DNA from: Massilia sp. YIM B02443
GTDB taxonomy: Bacteria; Pseudomonadota; Gammaproteobacteria; Burkholderiales; Burkholderiaceae_D
DNA length: 64,000 nt
Assembly: GCF_030411955.1 (NCBI RefSeq)
Contig: NZ_JASNRA010000004.1
Location: 40,095 to 104,094, forward strand
Direction: 5' to 3'
A program made the position numbers and the translations under genes. The notes under the pieces were generated by a model. The model saw only the letters and a list, made by a program, of their open reading frames with translations. It was not told the origin of the DNA and ran no database searches. Shown one piece after another: positions 45,501-52,331 of the stretch (position 1 is the first letter of the stretch; each line of letters starts with the position of its first letter).

Positions 45501-45690
45501 CGGCGGCAAGGCGACCATTCCGGTCAGCTGGGCCGGCCTGGCCAGCAACAAGCGCTTCCTGGGTGCGGTGCGCCTGCTGGACAACACGGGCGCGATCGGT
45601 TCCACCACCGTGGTGCAGGTCGAAACCAACCAGCCGATTCCGGTTGCCGAGCGCGGTCAGCGCGCCAAGGCGAAGGACACCGGTATTTGA
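42547..45690 (+). CDS. Secreted plant-type subtilisin-like serine protease
   Basis: Extracellular S8 peptidase of 1047 aa. Signal peptide to about residue 23 (VQADD), inhibitor I9 prodomain (about 28-130), then the protease domain with catalytic Asp167 (IVDGGVWPEH), His262 (GHGTHTS), oxyanion Asn373 (SAGNDGPG) and Ser610 (GTSMSAPH). A PA domain is inserted between Asn and Ser (about 430-540). A fibronectin-III-like domain follows (about 700-800), then a unique C-terminal region to 1047. This layout is that of plant cucumisin-type subtilases. No PEP-CTERM or autotransporter signal, so the type II-like system next door is a plausible exit route. Confidence 0.94.
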   Translation: MKLRPLSAALLLALSSMTLAVQADDVRRPYVVQLADKPIASYDGTVTGLVATQPRAGQRLDLTTQSVQLYNGYLDQKKAAVRASVGNAPVLHEYSVVLNGFTALLTDAEVRTLIGRSDVVAVTPDTPRTLTTTYTHSFLGLDKPDGLWAQLGGRTKAGEDIIIGIVDGGVWPEHLSYADRVDGNGKPTFDNDASVAYPAPPSRWKGDCQTGNGFTTANCNNKLIGAQYFDASFKSSGRVPHWTEFTGSPRDSIGGTTGEGGHGTHTSTTAGGNAGVDVIMSGVNVGAMSGVAPRARIASYKVCWTYNDAAEADGMRNGCFTGDSVAAIEKAVTDGVHVINFSISGGTSITDPVEQAFFNATNAGVLAVASAGNDGPGNQVAHISPWDATIGASTHNRELQADIVLGNGQRFTGASMNAAALPNAQLILAEAAGLPGADPAKVALCYSANENGGQAVLDPAKVEGKIVVCTRGTNARVDKSLAVKLAGGVGMIQVDNGAGLVAEVHSVPTVHVTAAQGAQIRAYVNANAGATASMTKFVVGTSSTPAPVMANFSSRGPNRFDANVMKPDMTAPGVDIIAGVSPDLTRAQQEDLINGTLVPDVAFASYQGTSMSAPHVTGLAALLRQEHPSWTPAMIKSAMMTTATDTYADALTGDIRGQLPFAQGAGHINPNRAVDPGLVYDITPSEFRKYMCGAGMTAQCAGGQIAGYELNLPSIALGNVLGTASVTRTVTNVGASDATYRVSTRMDGFGIQVSPSTLTIPAGGSASYTVTLTRGNAAENVWKYGSLTWSDGTHSVRSPIVARSGKPIVAPAFMSSDKASGSKPMSITTGFGGKMSATVGGLKEIVRTASTINPAPAGTITTVETMRAACVAGAAGVNVVPVTFTSATMAAQFETFNRDTSGEGRDDLDMVLVNSAGQLVTYSANDGSDEWITLAAPAPGNYRLCVIGYTTANNRPATYGFHSAVVNTSDKGGNFKALVPAKVYAGGKATIPVSWAGLASNKRFLGAVRLLDNTGAIGSTTVVQVETNQPIPVAERGQRAKAKDTGI

Positions 45691-45730
45691 GGAAAACGGG
45701 AACGGGGCCGCAGGCCCCTGTCTTGAACGG

Positions 45731-45759
45731 ACTGCGCGCTTCGGCGCGCAGTTTTTTTT
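45731..45759 (+). terminator. Terminator of the subtilase gene
   Basis: A 9-bp stem (ACTGCGCGC/GCGCGCAGT) with a TTCG tetraloop is followed by eight T, about 40 bp after the stop. Confidence 0.92.
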
Positions 45760-45789
45760 GGTGGCTGCCGTGTATTGAAGACCGGCCGC

Positions 45790-46197
45790 TCAGGCCGATG
45801 GCGACGCGCCGCCCGGCTGGCAGGTGCCGGACACGCATACCGCACCCGGATCGGGACGGTGGATGCAGATCGACATTTCGCCGCTGCTCTTGATCTGCGC
45901 CTGGCGCTCGGCCTTGAAGCGTTCGGCCGTGGCCAGCAGTTCGCGCTCGTTCGTTTTAAGCGTCGACCACGGCAGGTATTCCTGCGGGCCGCCGCAGGCC
46001 AGCGCGCCTACCGGCAGCGAGCGGCACTGGCTGTTGTCGCTGCAGCTCGGGGTGCCGATCAGGCGCCGGATGTCGTCTACCGTGGAGCCCGAGGCGGCGA
46101 TGACCGGCGCAGCTGCCGGTTGCGGTGAGGTGGGATCCTGCGCCTGGGTAGTGCAGGCGGCGCAGCCGAACAGGAGGATAAGGACGAGTTTTTTCAT
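45790..46197 (-). CDS. Small Cys-rich lipoprotein of unknown function
   Basis: A 135-aa predicted lipoprotein: MKKLVLILLFGC has a lipobox ending at Cys12. The mature part contains a Pro/Ala linker, then six further cysteines (SCSDNSQC, LACGG, SICIHR, AVCVSGTC) that could form three disulfides. I do not recognise a named family with certainty. Start at the ATG at 46197; the longer frame is rejected because it lacks a signal. It converges on the subtilase terminator. Confidence 0.75.
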   Translation of the reverse strand: MKKLVLILLFGCAACTTQAQDPTSPQPAAAPVIAASGSTVDDIRRLIGTPSCSDNSQCRSLPVGALACGGPQEYLPWSTLKTNERELLATAERFKAERQAQIKSSGEMSICIHRPDPGAVCVSGTCQPGGASPSA

Positions 46198-46519
46198 GCG
46201 CCCATCTTCGCGCGCACGCACAGTGTGGTCAAGCGAATCACATCTTGCCATTCCGAATATCCAGTCGGCTATGGCAAGCAACTCGGCTGTAGCTGGGACG
46301 CCACACTGTCACACTCACCCCAACATTATTTCACATCGCACTCAAAAGTTTCCGTGCGGATATAAACGGAAAAGTCCATTAACGCGCGGCAACTCCGCGT
46401 AATTGACAGACTACTGTTCCGTATTCTATGTTCGCAAATGTAATAAATTGACGCACGGAAAGCATTCCTTACTACAATAAGCCTCATTGCAGCAGAGCAC
46501 TTATTGAGTCGAGTTCACC
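46198..46519. other. Intergenic region between two divergent lipoprotein genes
   Basis: About 320 bp without a gene, more AT-rich toward the right. A promoter-like pair for the plus-strand lipoprotein is TTGACG (46448-46453) and TACAAT (46473-46478), with a long 19-bp spacer. A second TTGACA lies at about 46403. Nothing else recognised. Confidence 0.45.
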
Positions 46520-46870
46520 GTGAAAAACCAGATCCTCTCCACCGTTTCCGCCGTCGCCCTCACCGTTCTCCTTACCGCTTGCGGTGGCCAGCAAGACTAT
46601 CAGGCTGGCCAGACCGTTGCCAGCACCTCGGCCGGCGCCATCGCCGCCAGCCCGGTCCAGACCGGCGCCGATGCCGTCGCTGCACCAGCCGGCGCAGCGG
46701 GCGCCGTGGTCGGCAACGCCTCGGCGCCGGCCGCCACCGTGGTCGCCGCCAACATGCCGCAGCCGGACTGCGCACCGGAAGGCTGCAACAGCCTGCGCAT
46801 CATCGACGGCAATGCCGAAGCCTGGCGCATCGACGCCGCGCGCCGCGCCGCCCTCGAAGCGCGCCTCTGA
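46520..46870 (+). CDS. Small Ala-rich lipoprotein of unknown function
   Basis: A 116-aa predicted lipoprotein. The signal MKNQILSTVSAVALTVLLTAC ends in a good lipobox (LTAC, Cys21). A long Ala/Gly/Val/Thr-rich low-complexity stretch follows (30-80), then a compact end with two cysteines (DCAPEGCNSLRIIDGNAEAWRIDAARRAALEARL). It starts with GTG and has no obvious Shine-Dalgarno sequence. It converges on the EpsA-like regulator gene, with 15 bp between the stops. No function assigned. Confidence 0.7.
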   Translation: MKNQILSTVSAVALTVLLTACGGQQDYQAGQTVASTSAGAIAASPVQTGADAVAAPAGAAGAVVGNASAPAATVVAANMPQPDCAPEGCNSLRIIDGNAEAWRIDAARRAALEARL

Positions 46871-46885
46871 TTCTTTCCGGCGCCG

Positions 46886-47620
46886 TTACAGCAGGCGCAG
46901 CGCCAGACAGCGCGCCACCGCGTGCGCGCGGTTGCCGACGCCCAGCACGCGGTAGACCCGCTGCAGATGGTTCTTGACGGTCAGCGCGCTGATCCCCAGT
47001 TGCAACGCCACCTCTTCGTTGGTGCGGCCGTCGCGGATCCTTTCCAGGATCGCCCGCTCGCGCGCGGACAGGGCCCGTGCCGGGACCGCGGTGGCCGCTG
47101 CCGCCAGCGTCGCCGGCGCGGGCAGCCGCAACAAGGCCAGGTGCAGGTAGGGCAGCAGCAATTGCAGGAAATAACCGTGCCGCGCTTCCGGACGCGAAGG
47201 CATGCCGAGCAGCACGAACACACCGGCGGGCCCGGCCAGCGGCACGCAGCCGTGCACCAGCGCATGCTCGCACCCGCCTGAACGCAAGAGCGCAGCGTAC
47301 GCCGTCGCCCCATCCCCCTCCTCCCCATCCAGCACCAGCGGCGCCGGCGGTCCCGCGCGCCAGGCCTGCGCCAGTGCCGGCGCCAGCTCCTGCGTCAGCC
47401 GCTCGAGCGCAGCCGCATCCAGCACCGCCCGGTGCAGGCACTCGACCCGCAGCACGCGGCCGCTCCCGTCCAGGCCGATGCACAGCAGTACGTCGTGCGG
47501 CAGCAATGCCTGCAACGGGCCCTGCGCCCACAGGAACAATTGACGGCGGTCGAGCAGCGCCATGCCCGACTCGATCGTGCGCAGCAGGTATTCCTGCTCG
47601 GCCCGGGTGAGGATGGTCAT
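46886..47620 (-). CDS. EpsA-like LuxR-family regulator
   Basis: Transcription factor of 244 aa with a C-terminal LuxR helix-turn-helix (about 180-240: LSARERAILERIRDGRTNEEVALQLGISALTVKNHLQRVYRVLG). The N-terminal region (LLRTIESGMALLDRRQLFLWAQGPLQALLPHDVLLC) is of the type found in EpsA, the regulator associated with PEP-CTERM/exosortase-B exopolysaccharide loci. This fits the PEP-CTERM genes and EPS block upstream. Its ATG overlaps the stop of the response regulator gene (ATGA). Assignment to EpsA is from sequence recall plus context. Confidence 0.8.
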   Translation of the reverse strand: MTILTRAEQEYLLRTIESGMALLDRRQLFLWAQGPLQALLPHDVLLCIGLDGSGRVLRVECLHRAVLDAAALERLTQELAPALAQAWRAGPPAPLVLDGEEGDGATAYAALLRSGGCEHALVHGCVPLAGPAGVFVLLGMPSRPEARHGYFLQLLLPYLHLALLRLPAPATLAAAATAVPARALSARERAILERIRDGRTNEEVALQLGISALTVKNHLQRVYRVLGVGNRAHAVARCLALRLL

Positions 47621-48315
47621 GCGCGCGCCTGGGCAGCGGCGGCGAAGCGGTAGCCGGCCCCGCGCACGGTCTGGATGTGGGCGTGGCGTCCGCTCGGCAG
47701 CAAGGCCTGGCGCAGGCGGCCGACGTGGGCGTCGACGGTACGCTCGTCCAGCACCGCATGGCGACCCCAGACCCGGTCCAGCAGTTGCGGCCGGCTATGG
47801 ACCCGTTCCGGGTGCCGCATCAGGAATTCGAGCAGGCGGAATTCGACCGCGCCGAGCGCGATCTGGCGCGCGCCGGCGCTGACCCGGCGCGTGCCCGGAT
47901 CGACGTGCAGGCCGGCCAGCTCGATCGCCTCGCCCGCGGGTGGCGCCAGGCGGCGCAGCACGGCCCCAGTGCGTGCCAGCAGTTCGCGCGGGCTGAACGG
48001 TTTGGTGACGTAGTCGTCGGCGCCGGACTCGAGCGCCAGCACCTTGTCCGGCTCGGCGGCGCGCGCGGTCAGCATGATGATCGGCAGCGCGCGCGTGCGC
48101 GGACAGCCGCGCAGCCGGCGCAGCAGCGCTTCGCCGCTCTGCCCGCTCAATTCCCATTCGAGCAACAGCAGGTCGGGCAGGCGGACTTGAATCAGGGCCA
48201 GCGCCGATTCGGCGTCGGCACAGCAATCGACGAGGTGGCCTGCATGGCCGAAGTTCTGCGCCAGCAGTTGCTGGGTGGAGAGGTCAGGATCGACCACGAG
48301 GACCTGGGCTGGCAT
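47617..48315 (-). CDS. OmpR/PhoB-type response regulator with Glu at the phospho-acceptor site
   Basis: Two-domain regulator of 232 aa: a receiver (1-120) and a winged-helix DNA-binding domain (135-230, LEFLMRHPERVHSRPQLLDRVWG, RTVDAHVGRLRQAL, TVRGAGYRF). It resembles PhoB, but the phospho-acceptor Asp is replaced: PDLLLLEWELSG has Glu53 (codon GAA). One of the two acidic pocket residues is also replaced (VVDPD, Pro10 where PhoB has Asp). The switch Thr (MLTA) and Lys (TKPF) remain. It probably acts without phosphorylation. Start at the ATG at 48315; an upstream TTG at 48348 is less likely. No kinase gene is adjacent; it overlaps the EpsA-like gene. Confidence 0.92.
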   Translation of the reverse strand: MPAQVLVVDPDLSTQQLLAQNFGHAGHLVDCCADAESALALIQVRLPDLLLLEWELSGQSGEALLRRLRGCPRTRALPIIMLTARAAEPDKVLALESGADDYVTKPFSPRELLARTGAVLRRLAPPAGEAIELAGLHVDPGTRRVSAGARQIALGAVEFRLLEFLMRHPERVHSRPQLLDRVWGRHAVLDERTVDAHVGRLRQALLPSGRHAHIQTVRGAGYRFAAAAQARA

Positions 48316-48480
48316 GGGATCGCTGTTGGCGTAATGTCTGCGAGACAATACTCCAACTATGCCGCATGCTTCAACGCTTGATAAATATCATTTCCTTAAT
48401 AACTTCAGACGATTTTCATATAAATAACGCCACACCGGGCTTGCGCCCGATGTGGCTTCGATCGGTAGGAAACCGGCGGA

Positions 48481-49086
48481 TCAGCCGCGCTGCTGCAGGC
48501 GGCGGGTGGCGCCAAGCAGGACCAGGCCGGTAGCGACCAGCAGCCAGTCGCGCGGCTCCGGCACTTCGGCCGCCGGCAGCTCGGCCACCGACACCAAACC
48601 AGGGGCCAGCACGTCGATCGTGGCCGGGGCGTTGGCTACCACGTCGATCGCCAGCAGGTGCGCATCCGCGCCCAGGTAGTTGAAGTCCATGTCGAGCAGC
48701 GCCAGGCTCAGCGTGGTACCGATCAGCTCGTACTCGGTCTCGAAGCTGACGTCAAAGCTGAGCAGGCCGCCGAAGCGCACCATCTGGTCGAAGACGTTGT
48801 AACCGGTGCGATTGCCCATCACCACCCCGCTGGCGATGTTGCCGACGACATCCCCCTCGGGAATCGGTTCGCCGAAGAAATCGCCACTGAAGTTGCTGAT
48901 GCGGGCGAAGGTGGGATTCGGCGTCTCGGGTCCCAGGAACATCAGGTCGAGCAGGCCGCTGGTCCCGGCCAGCGAGCTGGTATCGATCGAGACGCTGTAC
49001 ACGGGACCGGCCATCGCGGCAGGCGCGCCGACGGCAATCGACAGCGCCAGCAGCGCGCGCAGGAACAGGTTTTTGATATTGAACAT
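48481..49086 (-). CDS. PEP-CTERM sorting-signal protein
   Basis: Exported protein of 201 aa. The signal peptide is cut probably after AAMA (residue 26). The mature part is hydrophobic-rich with SIDTSSLAGTSGLLDLMFLGP near its N-terminus, a pattern I associate with a recurrent PEP-CTERM family, and no recognised catalytic motif. The C-terminus is a full PEP-CTERM signal (175-201: VPEPR, hydrophobic stretch, TRRLQQRG). ATG at 49086 has AGGATG upstream at good distance; ATG at 49095 is an alternative. It lies 27 bp after the nuclease gene, so both are probably one transcript. Confidence 0.88.
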   Translation of the reverse strand: MFNIKNLFLRALLALSIAVGAPAAMAGPVYSVSIDTSSLAGTSGLLDLMFLGPETPNPTFARISNFSGDFFGEPIPEGDVVGNIASGVVMGNRTGYNVFDQMVRFGGLLSFDVSFETEYELIGTTLSLALLDMDFNYLGADAHLLAIDVVANAPATIDVLAPGLVSVAELPAAEVPEPRDWLLVATGLVLLGATRRLQQRG

Positions 49087-49113
49087 GCTGGTCATCCTAT
49101 AAACGAAGCTGGC

Positions 49114-52089
49114 TTAGAAAGAACCCGACACGAGCTGCGGCGTGTAGCCGATGCTGCGCTTGGCGGGATTGGTGAAGGTGGTGCCGACGGTGACGCTGGC
49201 GCCCGGCGCGATGCCCGCTTGCGGCAGGGTCAGGTACGGCGCGCCGCCCTGCAAGCCGCTGCGGTTGTCCAGCGTCACGCCTTCAGGCAAGCCCTGCAGC
49301 ACGATCTGGAGCGGACCGGTGAGCACGCTGCTGCCGGTGTTGGTGATGGTCACGTTGCCGCTGTACTTGCCGCTGGCGCGGTTGAAGGTCATGCCGCTGA
49401 CCGCGATCTGCACCGAGCCGGTGACGTCGGACCAGGCCGGGGCCAGGTTCAGGCTCACCACCAGCGGGTCGTGGTCCGACGCGCGGTAGGCGTTGCGGCG
49501 ATACGGATCCTGCTGGGTATCGTTCAGGTTGTAGTCGATGGTCTCCGGCTCGTCGGCATTGCTGTGCCATTCGGCCGCGCCCAGCACCTGCGGCGCCAGC
49601 GAGCTGCTGGCCAGCGCGTGGTCGAGGTAGCCCGACAGGCCGTCGAACACATAGGAGTACGGCATGCCTTGCGGACGCACGAAGCGCTCGAGCAGGTCGA
49701 CCATGCCGCTCTGCTTCAGGTGCGCGATCGGGTTTTCCATCGCGTACGAATTCAGGTCGCCGATCACCAGCACGTCCGGGTCGCCCGCGGCGGCCGTCAC
49801 CTGCGGGATGAAGTGGTTCGTCAGGCGCGCGGCCTGCTCGGTGCGGGTGCGGTCCCAGCAGCCTTCGCCGTTGCCCGGATCGGTGTCGCCGGGGCCGGCG
49901 CCGCCGCAGCCGCCCTTCGACTTCAGGTGATTGACGATCACCGAGAACTTGGCGCCATTATTCGCCTTGAAGGTCTGGGCCATCGGCGGACGGTTGTTGA
50001 TGCCGTCGGCGTCCGACAGCGCGCCGCCGCTCAGCGAGAGCGACGCCGGCTTGTAGATCATCGCCACCCGGATCGCGTCGGTGCCGAGCGCGGCCGGTCG
50101 CGGCACCACGGCATAGGTGCCCGGACGGGTAGCCGCGTTGAGCTGCTCGACCAGGTAAGAGACCGCGGTGTCGCCGTTGTTCTGGATTTCCATCAGGCCG
50201 ACCACGTCGGCGTCGAGCTGGGTCAGCGACAGCACGATCTTGTCGCGCTGGCGCACGAACTCGGCCGTGTTGTCGGCGCCGCGGCAATTGCCGGCCGTGG
50301 TGCTGTTGCCGACCGTGCAGCCCTGGCCGCTGCGGCCCCAGGCGTCGCGGCCATCGGTGAAGGTGGTGAAGAAGTTCAGGACGTTGGCGCTGGCGACCTT
50401 GATCCCGGCGGGCAGCGTCGGCGCCGGGGTGCGCTCGTTACCGCCGACGAACACCGGCGCCACGGTCGGCTGCAGCTTGAAGCCGGCGCCGCCGCCGCCC
50501 CAGGCGCCGTAGTCGAGCACGCCGGTCAGGTCATGCACCACGTCGCCGGTGCGGCGGGTGCCCTGCTCGTCCAGGTAAGGAATGGTGGCCGGGGCCACGA
50601 AGATGCCGTCGTCGAGCACGATCTGGTTATTTTCGTTCTCGCGGTGCAGCGCCAGCGCCTCAGGGGAACCGGCGGCGTAGCGGTTGGTCGGCACTTCGCG
50701 GCGGCCGTGCGACATGATCAGCTCGCCGCGGTCGCCCAGGTTGCGGTTGCCGTTGACGGTCAGCGGCGAGGTGAAGCGCACCAGCATGCCCTCGTAGCGC
50801 GCCAGGTCGGCGTTCGGCAGTTCGATATTGGTCGGCGCGATGGCCGGACCGGCGCCGAGGCGCTCGACGCTCGTCACGTTGCTGAATTCGGTGTAGCTGC
50901 GCGGGGCGCCGGTTGGACGGTATTCGATGACGGTGCCGGTCACGCGCACCAGGTCGCCGATCGCGGCGGCGAAGGTGGAGTTGTAGACGAAGATGCCGTC
51001 CGAGGTCGACGGGTCGCCGTCGCCATTCACGTCCTGGATGAAGAAGCCGCTGCCGACGCGGCCGGTGACCACGCCGCGCGTGCTCTGCACGGTGTTGGCA
51101 TAGGCGCTGGTGGCGCCCGAACCCTGGATCTGCGCAATGGTCAGCTCGCCGGCGACGCTGACGATCACCGTGCAGGTTTCGGTCTGGCCGTCGTCGTTGC
51201 CGAACTCGACCTGCACCGGATAGCGCCCGCCGGCCAAGCCCGCGCCGATCTCGAGACGCGCCTCGGCCTGGCCGCCGATCGCGGCCGCCGGGGTGAAGCC
51301 GGCCAGGATGATGTTCTGGTTGGCGCCGGCCACGATGGCGGCGCGGGTGACGATGCTGTCGCGGTCGACCGCCGACAGGGGCGCGCCCGTGGCGCTGCCC
51401 GGCGTCACCTGGATGCTTGCCGGGCAGGTCAGCACGATCGGCTGCACCACCGGGCCGCCGTCGCAGGTTTGAAGGGGCGAGCTGGTGCGGCGTGGGCCGT
51501 TCACCGGCGCGCTGCTGAAATCGTCGCGGTTGTTGTCGGTGTCCTGGCAGCCGAGCGCCGCGCGCTGCAGGGCATTGACCGTCGACGGCGCCGGTGCGAC
51601 CGCGCCTTCGTACAGGTTGGCGCTGCCGTAGCCGACCAGGTCGACCACGTTGGCGCCGCCCGTCCCCGGCAGTGCGCTGCGGCTGCGCGCCAGCGCCACC
51701 TTGCCGCCGGCGCCGGCCATGTCCAGCGCGTTGTTGGTGGCGTCGCCTTCGCCCACCGATGCGGCGCCGCTGTTGGTGCCGGTCTTGCCGACAAACAGGA
51801 AATACTGGCCCGGCTGCAGCGTCACGTCCGGCAGCGGCGCGACGGTGCTCCAGCTGCTGCCGCCGGCGGACTGGTACTGCAGGCTCATGCCGTCCAGGCT
51901 GACCGGCGCGCCGCTGCGGTTGAACAGTTCGACGAAATCGTGGCTCCACTGGCCGCCGCCATTGTTCGAGTGGGCGTACAGCTGGCTGATGACGACGTCG
52001 CCGGGCGCGGCGGCGGCGCTCGCGGCAAAGCCGGCGAGCAGGGTTGCCAGCAGCGTGCGCCGTGGCATAAAGGATGCGAAGGTGGTCAT
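49114..52089 (-). CDS. ExeM/NucH-family extracellular endonuclease
   Basis: Secreted nuclease of 991 aa. After a signal peptide (about 1-28) comes a lamin-tail-like domain (DVVISQLYAHSNNGGGQWSHDFVELFNRSG). A central region with an OB-like segment (TIAQIQGSGATSAYANTVQSTRGVVTG) and an endonuclease/exonuclease/phosphatase domain (about 540-880) follow. Nuclease motifs are visible: VGLMEIQNNGD, VNHLKSKGG, VLVIGDLNSY and YRASDHDPLVV. A C-terminal beta-sandwich (about 885-991) ends in SGSF. Marine ExeM homologues end in GlyGly-CTERM; this one does not, so attachment differs. Start at the ATG at 52089; 52110 is also possible. It may recycle extracellular DNA in the matrix. Confidence 0.9.
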   Translation of the reverse strand: MTTFASFMPRRTLLATLLAGFAASAAAAPGDVVISQLYAHSNNGGGQWSHDFVELFNRSGAPVSLDGMSLQYQSAGGSSWSTVAPLPDVTLQPGQYFLFVGKTGTNSGAASVGEGDATNNALDMAGAGGKVALARSRSALPGTGGANVVDLVGYGSANLYEGAVAPAPSTVNALQRAALGCQDTDNNRDDFSSAPVNGPRRTSSPLQTCDGGPVVQPIVLTCPASIQVTPGSATGAPLSAVDRDSIVTRAAIVAGANQNIILAGFTPAAAIGGQAEARLEIGAGLAGGRYPVQVEFGNDDGQTETCTVIVSVAGELTIAQIQGSGATSAYANTVQSTRGVVTGRVGSGFFIQDVNGDGDPSTSDGIFVYNSTFAAAIGDLVRVTGTVIEYRPTGAPRSYTEFSNVTSVERLGAGPAIAPTNIELPNADLARYEGMLVRFTSPLTVNGNRNLGDRGELIMSHGRREVPTNRYAAGSPEALALHRENENNQIVLDDGIFVAPATIPYLDEQGTRRTGDVVHDLTGVLDYGAWGGGGAGFKLQPTVAPVFVGGNERTPAPTLPAGIKVASANVLNFFTTFTDGRDAWGRSGQGCTVGNSTTAGNCRGADNTAEFVRQRDKIVLSLTQLDADVVGLMEIQNNGDTAVSYLVEQLNAATRPGTYAVVPRPAALGTDAIRVAMIYKPASLSLSGGALSDADGINNRPPMAQTFKANNGAKFSVIVNHLKSKGGCGGAGPGDTDPGNGEGCWDRTRTEQAARLTNHFIPQVTAAAGDPDVLVIGDLNSYAMENPIAHLKQSGMVDLLERFVRPQGMPYSYVFDGLSGYLDHALASSSLAPQVLGAAEWHSNADEPETIDYNLNDTQQDPYRRNAYRASDHDPLVVSLNLAPAWSDVTGSVQIAVSGMTFNRASGKYSGNVTITNTGSSVLTGPLQIVLQGLPEGVTLDNRSGLQGGAPYLTLPQAGIAPGASVTVGTTFTNPAKRSIGYTPQLVSGSF

Positions 52090-52174
52090 GGGTTCCCTGT
52101 TAGTTGTCATGCAAGACAAAGACGCTGCTTTCGTTAGCAATTTGGATAGTAGATGCGCAAATTGACAACATGAT

Positions 52175-52202
52175 GACTAGCAATTAGTCCATACGAACTA
52201 AT
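52175..52202. promoter_or_regulatory. Overlapping palindromes upstream of the nuclease gene
   Basis: Two interlocked inverted repeats: GACTA/TAGTC (52175-52189) and ATTAGT/ACTAAT (52183-52202). They lie about 90-115 bp upstream of the nuclease start codon in an AT-rich patch. A regulator site is plausible but not assigned. Confidence 0.4.
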
Positions 52203-52273
52203 CGTCGCGTATTTGCAAAACAAGGCATGGGAACTGCGCATGCGACAGCCGCGCAGCGCGCCCGGACGTGCGC

Positions 52274-52316
52274 AAAAACGACGCCGGCGCGCGCGCTCCC
52301 CCCGCCGCGCCGGCGT
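52274..52316 (-). terminator. Terminator of the TLDc PEP-CTERM gene
   Basis: On the minus strand an 11-bp GC-rich stem (ACGCCGGCGCG/CGCGCCGGCGT) is followed closely by five T. It lies just after the stop at 52332. Confidence 0.8.
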
Positions 52317-52331
52317 TGTCGCCAGCCCGAG

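Noticed and set aside
48658..52137. 1159-aa open frame opposite the nuclease gene
   Set aside because: Antisense shadow with repetitive Arg/His/Gly/Asp composition and no domain.
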